Part shown: piece after piece, positions 7,220 to 17,014 of the stretch
Position numbering within the stretch: position 1 is the first letter of the stretch
Layout: every line of letters begins with the position of its first letter
Assembly: GCF_030160075.1 (NCBI RefSeq)
Contig: NZ_BSNQ01000003.1
Coordinates: 552,625 to 616,624 of the forward strand
Length of the DNA: 64,000 nt
Direction: 5' to 3'
Origin: Dyella lipolytica
GTDB taxonomy: Bacteria > Pseudomonadota > Gammaproteobacteria > Xanthomonadales > Rhodanobacteraceae
The notes under the pieces: generated by a model
The model's input: the letters and a program-made list of their open reading frames with translations, nothing else
Told to the model about the DNA's origin: nothing
Databases searched by the model: none
Made by a program: the position numbers and the translations under genes

Positions 7220-8812
7220 TCACAAGTCACTGGATTCACGGCGAGAAATGCTGCTTCGCAGCAAAATTCGCAGATGTACGCCATTCTGATCGGGGCGCAG
7301 ACGGAACAGGCCGCCTAGCGATGTCACGCGATCGCGCATGCCCTGCAATCCGCGTCCGCCGCGTGGAACGCGCTCTGGTAAGCCGACGCCGTTATCGCGA
7401 ATGTCCAGCAATGCGAGAGCGTTGCCGGCGCGTTCGCCGATGCGCAAACGCAGACGGAACTCGCTGGCCTGGGCATGTTTGACGGCGTTGGTCGCGCTTT
7501 CCTGGGCGAGTCGATAGATGGCGGTGCGAATGTCTTCTTCGAGCAGGCGAGGATCGCCGTGCAGTTCGGTGTGATAGGCCATGCCGGCGGTGCCCATCAG
7601 ATCGCGGATGGGGCCTTCGTCCAGCGCACGCATCAGGCCGAATTCGTCGAGCACGGCGGGGCGCAGGTCATCCAGCAAGCGATGCAGTGCGCGACGCATG
7701 TGGGTGAGGATGCTGTTGATCGACGTACCGATATCTTCCAGGCCAGCCTGTTGCAGGCGGCTTTGTGCAAGTTTGACGTGAGTCTGGATGGCGGTGAGGT
7801 TCTGGCCCAATTCGTCGTGCAGTTCGGCGGCCATATGGCGGCGCTGATTTTCTTCTGCCTGCATATTGCCGCGTGCGGCATCGCGTAACTGGCGTGCCAG
7901 ATGATCCAGCCGCCGGTTCACGGCCGCGAGATATACGTTCTGTTCCGCGACGCGTGCACTGCTGCGGCGAAGCGCATCCGTAGCCGAACCGAGCATCAGC
8001 GCGCCGGTGCCGGCCACTGCCAGGAACATATGCGAAGAGGCCGTCGGTACCGCATGCGTGAACACGCGATCGACCAGCGCCATGCCGAGGCTCGATACGA
8101 GCATGGACAGGCTGGCACCGCGCCAGCCGTGACGAAACGCGAAGAACAACACCGGCGCCAGCGACAGCACACGTGCGAACTCGCGTTGCGGTGCAGCCTG
8201 CTCGGTAAGGATCAGCAGAATGACTAGGGCGGGCAGCATCACCAGCAAGCCATCCATCAATAGCTCGGACATCTCCTGCTTCGATGGGCGCGCGCGCCAT
8301 AGCAAGATCAAGGGCGGCACCAGCAACAGCAAACCCACGTAGTTGCCCAGCAGTTCATCGCCCAGTGCGTGCAGCAGTCCGGTAGGTGGGAGCTGATGGA
8401 TCAACGCCATCACCAGCGCATCCGTAGCGGTGGCTGCCATGACCGTGAAACCCGCGGAAAGCAGGAGTCGCGAGACTTCCTCCGGATCGCGCAAGCTCGG
8501 CCGCAGATGCGCTCGGCGCAGCAAGCCCAGGCACAAAGCCACGACAATCGGCTGCGGCAAATCGCCGTAGACAAAGACCTGCCAGCCGAGCGAGTAGCCG
8601 TGCAGGTAGTCGATCAACCCGGCGGCGAGCAACTCGCCGCCGATCAGCCAGCCCCAATAGCGCAGCGGCGAAAGCAACAAGACGCCGAAGCGGAGACCGA
8701 ATTGCAGGGTCCAGTCCGGTTGCGCCGTGGGCCACAGCAGGGCCCAGAGCAGGGCATAACCAAGGCCGATGAGGGGGCCGGAAGTGAAGCTCAGGATGGG
8801 TTTCAATCGCAT
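7220..8812 (-). CDS. MASE1-type membrane sensor histidine kinase (NarL-family partner)
   Basis: ATG at 8812 is chosen because a longer in-frame start would overlap the divergent response-regulator gene. The N-terminal half (about residues 1-285) is an eight-or-so-helix membrane domain of MASE1 type, with no large periplasmic loop. It is followed by a short coiled linker, a HisKA_3 dimerisation helix with the H-box RRHMAAELHDELGQNLTAI, and an HATPase domain (AIYRLAQESATNAVKHA and DIRDNGVGLP). This is the NarX/UhpB-like kinase class that phosphorylates LuxR-type regulators; the partner is the divergent gene at 8871. The signal is unknown. Confidence 0.88.
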   Translation of the reverse strand: MRLKPILSFTSGPLIGLGYALLWALLWPTAQPDWTLQFGLRFGVLLLSPLRYWGWLIGGELLAAGLIDYLHGYSLGWQVFVYGDLPQPIVVALCLGLLRRAHLRPSLRDPEEVSRLLLSAGFTVMAATATDALVMALIHQLPPTGLLHALGDELLGNYVGLLLLVPPLILLWRARPSKQEMSELLMDGLLVMLPALVILLILTEQAAPQREFARVLSLAPVLFFAFRHGWRGASLSMLVSSLGMALVDRVFTHAVPTASSHMFLAVAGTGALMLGSATDALRRSSARVAEQNVYLAAVNRRLDHLARQLRDAARGNMQAEENQRRHMAAELHDELGQNLTAIQTHVKLAQSRLQQAGLEDIGTSINSILTHMRRALHRLLDDLRPAVLDEFGLMRALDEGPIRDLMGTAGMAYHTELHGDPRLLEEDIRTAIYRLAQESATNAVKHAQASEFRLRLRIGERAGNALALLDIRDNGVGLPERVPRGGRGLQGMRDRVTSLGGLFRLRPDQNGVHLRILLRSSISRRESSDL

Positions 8813-8870
8813 GTGCGGATGGTACACGGCACCCGCTTCCGTCCGCCGTGCGGACTGATACAGTGCACCC

Positions 8871-9506
8871 ATGCACAGTATTGTTTTGGTCGACGATCAC
8901 GCCATCGTCCGCGAGGGTTTCAAGCGGCTTATCGAAATGGAACCCGACCTCGAGGTGGTAGCCGAGTGCCGCAATGCCGACGATGCGGTCGAGGCTATCA
9001 GCCAGCGGCGTCCGGATTTGGTAGCGCTCGACCTTTCGCTGCCCGATGGTAGCGGCCTGCCGTTGATCGAACATTTGCGCAGCGTAGCCACCGGCACGCG
9101 CATCGTGGTGTTGAGCATGCACGACGGCGAGCCCTACGTATCGGAGGCACTGCGGCGCGGCGCCAGCGGTTATGTCACCAAAGGGGCGGCGCCGGAGGAA
9201 TTAGTGGCGGGGCTGCGTGCGGTGATGCGTGGCGAGCAGTTTCTCAGCTCCGACCTTCGCCAGCGGCGTGCCGAACGTCCGAACGATACGTTGGATCCGA
9301 TCGATCGCCTGACGGCGCGCGAGCGCGAAGTGTTTCTGCTGCTGGCCGCAGGGCGGGCACCCAAACAGGTGGCCGCCGAACTGGGTATCGGCCAGAAGAC
9401 GGTCTACATCCACCGCGCCAGCCTGATGGGAAAATTGGGTGCCGGTTCGGAACTGGATTTGTATCGCATCGCCAGCGAGCGAGGCTTACTGCGAAGCCAC
9501 ACCTGA
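8871..9506 (+). CDS. LuxR/NarL-family response regulator
   Basis: The 211-residue protein has a receiver domain (VDDHAIVREGF, phosphoacceptor in LVALDLSLPDGSG, switch residues in VLSMHD and conserved GYVTKGAAPEEL) and a C-terminal LuxR helix-turn-helix (LTAREREVFLLLAAGRAPKQVAAELG). It is divergent from the MASE1 kinase across 58 bases, so the two very probably form one two-component system sharing a control region. Its 3' end overlaps the convergent recN stop by 21 bases. Target genes are not evident. Confidence 0.92.
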   Translation: MHSIVLVDDHAIVREGFKRLIEMEPDLEVVAECRNADDAVEAISQRRPDLVALDLSLPDGSGLPLIEHLRSVATGTRIVVLSMHDGEPYVSEALRRGASGYVTKGAAPEELVAGLRAVMRGEQFLSSDLRQRRAERPNDTLDPIDRLTAREREVFLLLAAGRAPKQVAAELGIGQKTVYIHRASLMGKLGAGSELDLYRIASERGLLRSHT

Positions 9507-11177
9507 GGCAGTCTGCGCCCGTTCCAGCATCTGCTTGGCGTGCGCCTTGGTTTCGCGCGTGATCTCCACGCCACCCAGCATGCGGGCCAGTTCGTCACGG
9601 CGACCTTCGGTATTCAAAGAGTCGATGCGCGTATGCGTCGAATCGCCATCGCTGTGCTTGCTGACCCGAAGATGCGCGTGACCCTGCGCAGCGACTTGCG
9701 GCAGATGCGTCACGCACAACACCTGACAGCGTGTACCCAGCGCGCGGAGTTTCTGGCCGACCACTTCGGCGACGGCACCGCCGATGCCGCTATCGACTTC
9801 GTCGAAGACCATGCAGCCGATCGTATCTTTGCCCAAGGTGGCGACTTCGATCGCGAGACTGATGCGCGCCAGCTCGCCGCCGGAGGCGACCTTGCGTAGT
9901 GGTCGCGGCGGTTGGCCGGGGTTGGCGCTTACCAGCAATTCGCAACGCTCGCGTCCCTGTGGGTCTGGATCGTTGCTTTCGGCGGGTTCGAGTGCGACCT
10001 GCAGCACGCCGCCTGCCATGCCCAACTCGGACATGAGCGTGCTTACTTCCTTGCCCAGTCGCTTGGCGGCGGTGATGCGGGCCTTGCTCAGTGCGTCGGC
10101 GGCTTTGGTGTAATCGCGTTGCAGCTGGTCGCGTTGTGCGCCGAGCCGTTCGAGTGCCTCGCCGGCATTTTCCAGTTCGGTCAGTTCTGTCTGCAGAGCC
10201 GCGCGTTTGTCATCGAGTTCGGCGGCGGGGAGGCGATGCTTGCGGGAAAGCTCATGCAGGCGCGCGAGATGAGTGTCGACTTCCGCGTAGCGTTCGGGAT
10301 CGAGATCGACGTCTTGCGCATAACGGCCTAGCCCATCGACGGCTTCGTTGAGCTGGATCTGCGCGTTGTCGAGCAGCTCCAGCATCGGTGCGAGCCGATC
10401 ATCGAGGGTGCTGAGTCGGCTCAATTCCGCATGTGCGCGACCGAGCGACTGGCGCAGCGCGAATTCGCTGTCGCCATCGAGCAGTTCCACCACGCCGGTG
10501 ATGCCTTCGGTGAGCTTACTGGCGTTGGCCAGGCGCTTGTGACTGGCCTCCAGTTCCGCCAACTGCGCGGGCGGCAGCGCCCACTTTTCCAGTTCGGCCA
10601 GTTCGTGACGCAGCAATCCAAGGCGGTGATCGCGATCTTCGCCGCCGCTGAGTTTGCGGATGCGTGCGCCCAACTCGCGCCATTGCAGGGCGCAATCGCG
10701 CACCGAGGCGACGCGAGCTTCGTTCTCGGCGTAGGCATCGAGCAGGTTTAACTGATGCGCGCGTTCCAGCAATGCCTGGTGTTCGTGCTGACCGTGGATC
10801 TCGACCAGCAGCGCCGCCAGATCGCCCATCTGGCCGATGGTGGCGGGGCGGCCGTTGATCCACGCACGCGAATTGCCTTCGGCGCGAATCACTCGACGCA
10901 GCTGGCAGGCGCCGTCTTCGTCCAGTTCCTCCTGCTTCAGCCAATCGCTCGCTTCTGGCAGATCCGTGAGGTCGAACTCGGCCACCAGTTCGGCCCGGTC
11001 GCTGCCGGCGCGTACGATATTGCTGTCGGCGCGGGCGCCCGCCAGTAGCATCAAGGCATCGACCAGCAACGATTTGCCGGCGCCGGTTTCGCCGCTGACC
11101 ACGGTCAACCCGTGACCAAAGGCAATATCGGCTTCTTCGACGACGGCAAGGTGGCGGACGTAGAGGGAAGTGAGCAT
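9486..11177 (-). CDS. recN: DNA repair protein RecN
   Basis: ATG at 11177 gives 563 residues starting MLTSLYVRHLAVVEEADIAF, matching the family length of about 553; the frame is open further upstream but that part is not RecN-like. RecN is an SMC-like ATPase acting early in double-strand break repair. Seen: Walker A GETGAGKS near residue 30, a long central coiled-coil rich in Leu/Glu/Arg/Ala, the signature SGGELARISLAIE and Walker B GCMVFDEVDSGIGG, then CVTHLPQVAA. It is divergent from hrcA, as in many proteobacteria. I saw no clear LexA box in the upstream gap. Confidence 0.96.
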   Translation of the reverse strand: MLTSLYVRHLAVVEEADIAFGHGLTVVSGETGAGKSLLVDALMLLAGARADSNIVRAGSDRAELVAEFDLTDLPEASDWLKQEELDEDGACQLRRVIRAEGNSRAWINGRPATIGQMGDLAALLVEIHGQHEHQALLERAHQLNLLDAYAENEARVASVRDCALQWRELGARIRKLSGGEDRDHRLGLLRHELAELEKWALPPAQLAELEASHKRLANASKLTEGITGVVELLDGDSEFALRQSLGRAHAELSRLSTLDDRLAPMLELLDNAQIQLNEAVDGLGRYAQDVDLDPERYAEVDTHLARLHELSRKHRLPAAELDDKRAALQTELTELENAGEALERLGAQRDQLQRDYTKAADALSKARITAAKRLGKEVSTLMSELGMAGGVLQVALEPAESNDPDPQGRERCELLVSANPGQPPRPLRKVASGGELARISLAIEVATLGKDTIGCMVFDEVDSGIGGAVAEVVGQKLRALGTRCQVLCVTHLPQVAAQGHAHLRVSKHSDGDSTHTRIDSLNTEGRRDELARMLGGVEITRETKAHAKQMLERAQTASGVASQ

Positions 11178-11329
11178 GGAGGAGGGCGGCAGTGGTTCGG
11201 CGGATTGTAAGGGTGTGGGCGAGCGGTTGAGTAGCGAATCGCGATGGGTGCGATGATGATCGCCAGGCTTTCTTGCATTCTCCCCCGTCAAACCTTATTT
11301 CTTTAGCGTCTCACGGATTGCCACAGCGC

Positions 11330-12388
11330 ATGCCCAGCAACCATCACAGCCATGAACTCGATATCCGCGCGCGGCGCCTGCTGCGTACGTTGATCGCGCA
11401 ATATCTGGTCGATGGCGAGCCGGTGGGGTCGCGCACGCTTTCGCGTTCCTCCGGGCTGGATGTGAGCCCGGCGACCATCCGCAACATCATGGCGGACCTG
11501 GAAGAGGCCGGGCTGGTTGCCTCGCCCCATACCTCGGCGGGGCGTATCCCTACGCCGCGTGGGCTGCGCCTGTTCGTCGACAGCCTGATCGAACTGCAGC
11601 CGGTACCGCGCGATGAAATGGTGCGGTTGCAGCGTGAGCTGCCGCCTGGACCGGCAACCGTGCGCGATCTGGTCGGCAATGCTTCGGCACTGCTGTCGGC
11701 AATGACGCATTTTGCCGGCGTGGTCACGGTGCCGCGCCAGACCGACTTCCCGTTGCGCCATATCGATTTTGTCGCGCTGCCCGATGCACGCGTGCTGGTG
11801 ATTCTGGTTTTCTCGGACAACCAGGTGCAGAACCGCGTGATTCAGCTGGCCAAACCGCTGGATGGCCGCGAGCTGGAACAGGCTGCCAACTACATCAACG
11901 AACACTTCGTGGGTTTGCGTGTGGACGACATTCGCGCGCATTTGCTGCGTGAATTGCGCGAAGCCAGCAGTGAACTGCATCGTTTGCTGTCCAGCGCGGT
12001 GGAATTGGCCGCGGCGTCTTTCGCGCCCCAGGGCGAGGATGTGCTGGTCAGCGGCCAGATCAACCTCATGGCCTATTCGGAGCTGGCCAATCTGGACCGC
12101 CTGCGCGAGCTGTTCGAGGCCTTCCAGAAGAAAAACGAGCTGCTGCAGCTGATGGAAATCTGCGCCAAGGCACCCGGCGTGCGACTATTCATCGGTGAGG
12201 AGTCGGGTTTCGCTGCCCTGGATGGCTGCAGTGTGGTGACCGCCAGTTATGGTGCCCAGGGCAGGTTGCTGGGTGCTGTGGGGGTCATCGGCCCCACCAG
12301 GATGGCGTACGAACGGGTCATTCCCGTGGTGCAGGCCACTGCGGGGCTGCTCAGCGAAGCCTTGAATCGCGCCGCTACGGCCCTATAA
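11330..12388 (+). CDS. hrcA: Heat-inducible transcription repressor HrcA
   Basis: ATG at 11330 gives 352 residues. The N-terminal winged helix reads LDIRARRLLRTLIAQYLVDGEPVGSRTL and SPATIRNIMADLEEAGLV followed by SPHTSAGRIPT, all diagnostic; the GAF-like inserted domain and the C-terminal SVVTASYGAQGRLLGAVGVIGPTRM region complete it. HrcA represses class I heat-shock genes by binding the CIRCE inverted repeat and is activated by GroEL. It heads the grpE-dnaK-dnaJ cluster here. No CIRCE element is visible in its own upstream region or before grpE or dnaK. Confidence 0.96.
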   Translation: MPSNHHSHELDIRARRLLRTLIAQYLVDGEPVGSRTLSRSSGLDVSPATIRNIMADLEEAGLVASPHTSAGRIPTPRGLRLFVDSLIELQPVPRDEMVRLQRELPPGPATVRDLVGNASALLSAMTHFAGVVTVPRQTDFPLRHIDFVALPDARVLVILVFSDNQVQNRVIQLAKPLDGRELEQAANYINEHFVGLRVDDIRAHLLRELREASSELHRLLSSAVELAAASFAPQGEDVLVSGQINLMAYSELANLDRLRELFEAFQKKNELLQLMEICAKAPGVRLFIGEESGFAALDGCSVVTASYGAQGRLLGAVGVIGPTRMAYERVIPVVQATAGLLSEALNRAATAL

Positions 12389-12400
12389 ACGCCTCGGGAG

Positions 12401-12421
12401 GCGGGGTTTACCCGCAATTTT
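12401..12421 (+). terminator. Weak hairpin with T-run between hrcA and grpE
   Basis: A GCGGG/CCCGC stem with a five-base loop is followed by AATTTTT. It could attenuate hrcA read-through into grpE. Confidence 0.35.
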
Positions 12422-12470
12422 TCGATGGTCGGTACCGCGTACCGGCCCAAGATGATGTTTGGAGTCTTTC

Positions 12471-13007
12471 ATGCATAACAGCGATTCGCAGCCGCCGAAC
12501 GGAACGCCGGAGAGTGGCGAACTAGGCGCGTCCTCAAACGCCGAGTTCGAGGCACTCAAGGCCAGGGTGGCCGAACTGGAAGCGAACAACAACGAGCTGC
12601 GCGAGATCGTGCTGCGCGAAAAGGCCGAGCTGGAAAACCAGCGCCGCCGTTTGCACCGCGATCTGGAGCAGGCCCGCCGCTTCGCCAACGAGAAGCTGCT
12701 CAACGACCTGCTGCCGATCTATGACGGCCTGGAGCGCGGTTTATCGGTAGAAGGCGGCGATGTGGCCGCGGTGCGCGAAGGCATCAACCTCACTTTGAAG
12801 GAATTGCTGCGCATCGCCGGTAACAACGGCTTGGTGCAGGTCGATCCGCTCGACCAGCCGCTCGATCCGGAGCGTCATCACGCCGTGAGCATGGTCGAGG
12901 CACCGGGCAAAGCGCCGGGCACCGTGGTGACCGTGCTGCAGAAAGGCTATGTGTTGAACGATCGATTGCTGCGCCCGGCACTGGTCGCCGTGGCCAAGGA
13001 CGACTGA
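12471..13007 (+). CDS. grpE: Nucleotide exchange factor GrpE
   Basis: ATG at 12471 follows TTTGGAG at 7-base spacing and gives 178 residues. The N-terminus is acidic and disordered, followed by a long coiled-coil (EFEALKARVAELEANNNELR and ELENQRRRLHRDLEQARRFA) and the C-terminal beta domain with NPERH-like DPERHHAVSMVEAPG and GTVVTVLQKGYVLNDRLLRPA. GrpE releases ADP from DnaK. It lies between hrcA and dnaK. Confidence 0.97.
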   Translation: MHNSDSQPPNGTPESGELGASSNAEFEALKARVAELEANNNELREIVLREKAELENQRRRLHRDLEQARRFANEKLLNDLLPIYDGLERGLSVEGGDVAAVREGINLTLKELLRIAGNNGLVQVDPLDQPLDPERHHAVSMVEAPGKAPGTVVTVLQKGYVLNDRLLRPALVAVAKDD

Positions 13008-13045
13008 ACGGCGGCAGCAATTTCAACACTGCAGGGTTCAGCTGT

Positions 13046-13075
13046 CATTGAAGCACGTGCGGCAGAACCCCATCT
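13046..13075 (+). promoter_or_regulatory. Sigma-32 type heat-shock promoter before dnaK
   Basis: CATTGAA (13046-13052) resembles the CTTGAAA -35 box, and CCCCATCT (13068-13075) fits the CCCCATNT -10 consensus exactly, with a 15-base spacer. It lies about 55 bases before the dnaK ATG, inside the grpE-dnaK gap, so dnaK can be induced separately from hrcA-grpE. Confidence 0.65.
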
Positions 13076-13128
13076 GACAACCATTCGCGGCCGAGGGGCC
13101 GCTCGCGAGATTTCCGGAGCACACACAC

Positions 13129-15063
13129 ATGGGCAAGATCATCGGCATCGACCTGGGCACGACCAACTCGTGCGTCGCCATCATGGATGGCAGTACCACC
13201 AAAGTGATCGAGAACGCGGAGGGTGATCGCACCACACCGTCCATCGTCGCCTTCACCAAGGACGGCGAAGTGCTGGTCGGTGCGCCCGCCAAGCGCCAGA
13301 GCGTCACCAATCCCAAGAACACCTTCTACGCGGTGAAGCGCCTGATCGGCCGCAAGTTCACCGACGCTGAAGTGCAGAAAGACCTGCACATCGTGCCTTA
13401 CGGCATCGTCGCGCATGAGAACGGCGACGCGTGGGTGCAGACCGCCGACGGCAAGAAGATGGCGCCGCAGGAAATCTCTGCGAAAGTGCTGATGAAGATG
13501 AAGAAGACCGCCGAGGACTACCTTGGTGAGACGGTCACGGAAGCGGTGATCACCGTGCCGGCCTACTTCAACGACAGCCAGCGCCAGGCGACCAAGGACG
13601 CCGGCCGCATTGCCGGTCTCGACGTCAAGCGCATCATCAATGAGCCGACCGCGGCCGCGCTGGCCTACGGCATGGACAAGAAGGGCGGCGACCGCAAGAT
13701 CGCCGTGTACGACCTCGGCGGCGGCACCTTCGACGTGTCGATCATCGAGATCGCGGAAGTCGACGGCGAGAAGCAGTTCGAAGTGCTGGCCACCAACGGC
13801 GACACCTTCCTCGGTGGCGAAGACTTCGACATGCGCGTCATCGATTACCTGATCGAGGAATTCAAGAAGGACCAGGGCATCGACCTGCGCAAGGATCCGC
13901 TGGCGCTGCAGCGCCTGAAGGATGCGGCCGAGCGCGCCAAGATCGAGCTGTCGTCGTCGCATCAGACCGAAGTGAACCTGCCGTACGTCACGGCCGATGC
14001 TTCCGGTCCGAAGCATCTGAACATCAAGCTCACCCGCGCCAAGCTCGAAGCGCTGGTGGAAGACCTGGTCAAGCGCACCATCGATCCGTGCCGCACGGCG
14101 CTCAATGACGCTGGCCTGCGCGTGTCCGACATCGACGAAGTGATCCTGGTCGGCGGTCAGACCCGCATGCCGAAAGTGCAGGAGTCGGTGAAGGATTTCT
14201 TCGGCAAGGAGCCGCGCAAGGACGTTAACCCGGACGAAGCCGTCGCTGTCGGCGCGGCGATCCAGGGTGGTGTGCTTGGTGGTTCGGTGAAGGACGTGCT
14301 GCTGCTCGACGTGACCCCGCTGTCGCTCGGTATCGAGACCATGGGCGGCGTGATGACCAAGCTGATCGAGAAGAACACCACGGTGCCGACCAAGGCTTCG
14401 CAGGTGTTCTCCACGGCCGACGACAATCAGACCGCGGTTACCGTGCACGTGCTGCAGGGTGAGCGCGAGCGCGCCAATGCGAACAAGTCGCTGGGCAAGT
14501 TCGACCTCACCGGTATCGATGCTGCGCCGCGCGGCATGCCGCAGATCGAAGTGACCTTCGACATCGACGCCAACGGCATCCTGCACGTGTCGGCCAAGGA
14601 CAAGAAGACCGGCAAGGAACAGAAGATCGAGATCAAGGCCGGCTCGGGCCTGACCGACGCTGAAATCCAGCGCATGGTCGCCGATGCCGAAGCCAACAAG
14701 GAAGAGGACAAGAAGTTCCACGAGCTGGTCAGCACGCGCAACAAGGCCGATCAGCTGGTGCACGCTACGCGTAGCGCGCTGAAGGAACACGGCGGCAAGG
14801 TGCCGGGCGATCAGCTGAGCTCGATCGAGGGTGCGTTGTCCGATCTGGAAAAGGTCAAGGACAGCGACGACAAGGCAGCCATCGAGTCGAAGATCCAGAA
14901 ACTGGAACAGGTCGCGCAGTCGCTGTACGCCGCCGCTCAAGGTGGCGGTGCGGCGGATGCCGGCGCGCAGCAGCACGGTCCGGGACCGGGCGGCTCCGCG
15001 CAGCCGGACGACGTGGTCGACGCCGAGTTCACCGAAGTGAAGAACGATGGCAAGTCGGCTTGA
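13129..15063 (+). CDS. dnaK: Chaperone protein DnaK (Hsp70)
   Basis: The 644-residue protein is complete, with CCGGAG ahead of the ATG. Hsp70 signatures are [24 protein letters not shown] and [11 protein letters not shown]; the substrate-binding domain has [16 protein letters not shown], and the lid ends in a Gly/Ala/Gln-rich tail and DAEFTEVK. DnaK folds nascent and stressed proteins with DnaJ and GrpE in the cytoplasm. The upstream sigma-32 promoter and the grpE neighbour fit heat-shock control. A membrane protein gene separates it from dnaJ. Confidence 0.98.
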   Translation: MGKIIGIDLGTTNSCVAIMDGSTTKVIENAEGDRTTPSIVAFTKDGEVLVGAPAKRQSVTNPKNTFYAVKRLIGRKFTDAEVQKDLHIVPYGIVAHENGDAWVQTADGKKMAPQEISAKVLMKMKKTAEDYLGETVTEAVITVPAYFNDSQRQATKDAGRIAGLDVKRIINEPTAAALAYGMDKKGGDRKIAVYDLGGGTFDVSIIEIAEVDGEKQFEVLATNGDTFLGGEDFDMRVIDYLIEEFKKDQGIDLRKDPLALQRLKDAAERAKIELSSSHQTEVNLPYVTADASGPKHLNIKLTRAKLEALVEDLVKRTIDPCRTALNDAGLRVSDIDEVILVGGQTRMPKVQESVKDFFGKEPRKDVNPDEAVAVGAAIQGGVLGGSVKDVLLLDVTPLSLGIETMGGVMTKLIEKNTTVPTKASQVFSTADDNQTAVTVHVLQGERERANANKSLGKFDLTGIDAAPRGMPQIEVTFDIDANGILHVSAKDKKTGKEQKIEIKAGSGLTDAEIQRMVADAEANKEEDKKFHELVSTRNKADQLVHATRSALKEHGGKVPGDQLSSIEGALSDLEKVKDSDDKAAIESKIQKLEQVAQSLYAAAQGGGAADAGAQQHGPGPGGSAQPDDVVDAEFTEVKNDGKSA

Positions 15064-15079
15064 TAACGCCTGCTGATTG

Positions 15080-15113
15080 AAGACGAGCGCCTTTCGGGGC
15101 GCTTCGTCGTCTT
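15080..15113 (+). terminator. Hairpin after dnaK
   Basis: AAGACGA and GCGCC pair with GGCGC and TCGTCTT in a long stem directly behind the dnaK stop. It lacks a full T-run, so it may reduce rather than stop read-through into the next gene. Confidence 0.45.
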
Positions 15114-15125
15114 TGGAGGGGAGCG

Positions 15126-15704
15126 ATGGACAAGGGGCGGCTTGAAGCCTTCAGCGATGGCGTGCTGGCCATCATCATTACCATCATGGTGCTGGAACTG
15201 AAGGTGCCGCACGGCGACAGCTGGGATGTCCTGCTTCCGCAATGGCCGGTGTTCCTGAGCTACGTAATGAGCTTCATCTACGTGGGCATCTACTGGAATA
15301 ACCACCACCATCTCCTGCATGCTTCCGAACGGGTCAGCGGCGGCGTGCTTTGGGCGAACCTCCATCTGTTGTTCTGGCTGTCGCTGATGCCGGTGGCGAC
15401 GGGCTGGATAGGTGAGAACCACTTCGCGCAGCTTCCGGTGGCGTTGTATGGCGTAGTGCTGCTGATGTGCGCGCTGGCATGGCAGCCACTGCAGCACAGC
15501 CTGATCTCGGCCAATGGCGGGAAATCGTCCTTGCTGGCACAAGCGATCGGTAGCGACTGGAAAGGCAAGGTCGCCGCCACTATGTACTTGGTTGGCATCC
15601 TGCTGGCGTTCGTGGCGCCGTGGGTGTCGTGTTTACTTTATGCCACGGTGGCTGCGATCTGGTTCATTCCCGATCGGCGCATCGAATCGCGGATCAAGCA
15701 ATGA
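15126..15704 (+). CDS. TMEM175/DUF1211-family membrane protein, putative potassium channel
   Basis: This 192-residue protein has the family signature near its start, [21 protein letters not shown], including the FSDG motif that defines TMEM175 channels, and about six membrane helices. A second family mark is [16 protein letters not shown]. Characterised TMEM175 proteins conduct potassium; the role of the single-domain bacterial forms is less clear. It starts behind a strong AGGGGAGC ribosome-binding site and its stop overlaps the dnaJ start (ATGA), so it is translationally coupled to dnaJ and probably heat-induced. An insertion between dnaK and dnaJ is not the usual arrangement. Confidence 0.88.
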   Translation: MDKGRLEAFSDGVLAIIITIMVLELKVPHGDSWDVLLPQWPVFLSYVMSFIYVGIYWNNHHHLLHASERVSGGVLWANLHLLFWLSLMPVATGWIGENHFAQLPVALYGVVLLMCALAWQPLQHSLISANGGKSSLLAQAIGSDWKGKVAATMYLVGILLAFVAPWVSCLLYATVAAIWFIPDRRIESRIKQ

Positions 15705-16828
15705 GCAAGCGTGACTATTACGAAATTCTGGGTGTCGAACGTTCGGTTACCGAGGCGGACCTAAAGAAATCGTTCCGCCGGTTGGCGATGAAATTCCATC
15801 CTGACCGCTGCCCGGACGATCCGCACGCACAGGAAAAATTCAAGGAAGCCAAGGAAGCCTACGAGGTATTGGCCGATCCGCAGAAGCGTTCGATGTACGA
15901 CCAGTACGGTCACGCCGCGTTTGAAGGCGGCATGGGCGGTCGCGGCAATGGCGCCGGCTTCGGCGACATGGGCGATATCTTCGGCGACATTTTCGGCGAC
16001 ATCTTTGGTGGCGGCGGTGGTCGCGGACGGCAGCGTCGCGGCGCCGATCTGCGCTACATCATGGAGCTGGATCTCGAAGAAGCGGTGTTCGGCATCGAGA
16101 AGAAGTTCGACATTCCGACCCAGGTACTTTGCCACCACTGCAACGGCAGCGGTTCGGACGACGGCAAGACCGTGCAATGCAAAACCTGCCACGGGCATGG
16201 CCGGGTACGCATGCAGAACGGTATTTTCTCGATCCAGCAGACCTGCCCGCATTGCGGCGGCAATGGTCGTGCGATCGAGAAGCCGTGCAAGCAATGCCAC
16301 GGCGACGGGCGCCTGGAAGAAACGCGCACGTTGTCGGTGCGTATTCCCGCCGGCGTCGACAATGGCGATCGCATCCGCTTGACGGGGCAGGGCGAAGCGG
16401 GCCCGGCCGGCACCGAAGCTGGTGATCTTTACGTGGAAGTGCATGTGCGCGAGCACGCGATCTTCCAGCGTGAAGGCAACAACCTGTTCTGCGAACTGCC
16501 GATTCGTTTCTCGCAAGCTGCCTTGGGTGCGGAGCTGCATGTGCCGACGCTGGAAGGCGAAGTGCCCATCGTGATTCCGCCCGAGACGCAGACCGGACAA
16601 CAGTTCAATTTGCGCGGACGTGGCGTGAAATCCGTACGCGGTGGTCGCGCCGGCGATCTCATCTGCCGTGTCGTGGTGGAGACGCCGGTGCGGCTTACCC
16701 AAGAGCAGCGCGACCTGCTGGAGAAGCTGGAGGCGACCTTCGCTGACGACGACACCGACCAGCACACACCACGCGCCAAGACCTGGGTGGACGGCGTCAA
16801 GCAGTTCTGGTCGCGCGTTACTTCTTAG
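15701..16828 (+). CDS. dnaJ: Chaperone protein DnaJ (Hsp40)
   Basis: ATG at 15701 gives 375 residues starting [16 protein letters not shown]. The J-domain carries the HPD tripeptide ([10 protein letters not shown]), followed by a Gly/Phe-rich linker ([16 protein letters not shown]), four zinc-finger CxxCxGxG repeats ([32 protein letters not shown]) and the C-terminal substrate-binding domains. DnaJ delivers clients to DnaK and stimulates its ATPase. Overlap with the upstream TMEM175-like gene is 4 bases. Confidence 0.98.
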   Translation: MSKRDYYEILGVERSVTEADLKKSFRRLAMKFHPDRCPDDPHAQEKFKEAKEAYEVLADPQKRSMYDQYGHAAFEGGMGGRGNGAGFGDMGDIFGDIFGDIFGGGGGRGRQRRGADLRYIMELDLEEAVFGIEKKFDIPTQVLCHHCNGSGSDDGKTVQCKTCHGHGRVRMQNGIFSIQQTCPHCGGNGRAIEKPCKQCHGDGRLEETRTLSVRIPAGVDNGDRIRLTGQGEAGPAGTEAGDLYVEVHVREHAIFQREGNNLFCELPIRFSQAALGAELHVPTLEGEVPIVIPPETQTGQQFNLRGRGVKSVRGGRAGDLICRVVVETPVRLTQEQRDLLEKLEATFADDDTDQHTPRAKTWVDGVKQFWSRVTS

Positions 16829-16851
16829 AGGCACGGCTCTTTGCATTTGCC

Positions 16852-16985
16852 TCCTCTCCCCTCCGGGGAGAGGATTGAGGTGAGGGGATAATCTAGCGAT
16901 TGAGCTACATTGAAGCGGGCTTCGCATTCACTTCTTCGCAAGATTGGCCCCTCACCCCCAGCCCTCTCCCCGAAGGGGAGAGGGA
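16852..16985. repeat. Inverted pair of dispersed palindromic elements
   Basis: A unit at 16852-16887 (CTCTCCCCTCCGGGGAGAGG then GGTGAGGGG) is followed, inverted, by a unit at 16948-16985 (CCCCTCACCCC then CTCTCCCC-GAAG-GGGAGAG). Each contains its own short hairpin and the pair forms a larger one, similar to a BIME. The same family occurs at 4554-4632. It fills the dnaJ-dapB gap. Confidence 0.7.
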
Positions 16986-17014
16986 GTTAAGCGTGATGAT
17001 TGAGGAACATTCGC

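Noticed and set aside
7010-7318. 102-codon plus-strand open frame between fur and the kinase gene
   Set aside because: It lies antisense to the hairpin chain and the kinase 3' end, has no family motif and starts inside the terminator; treated as chance.
13045-14976. 643-codon minus-strand open frame opposite dnaK
   Set aside because: It is the mirror of a GC-rich, strongly conserved dnaK frame; composition (His, Val, Gly, Arg-rich) is that of an antisense shadow.
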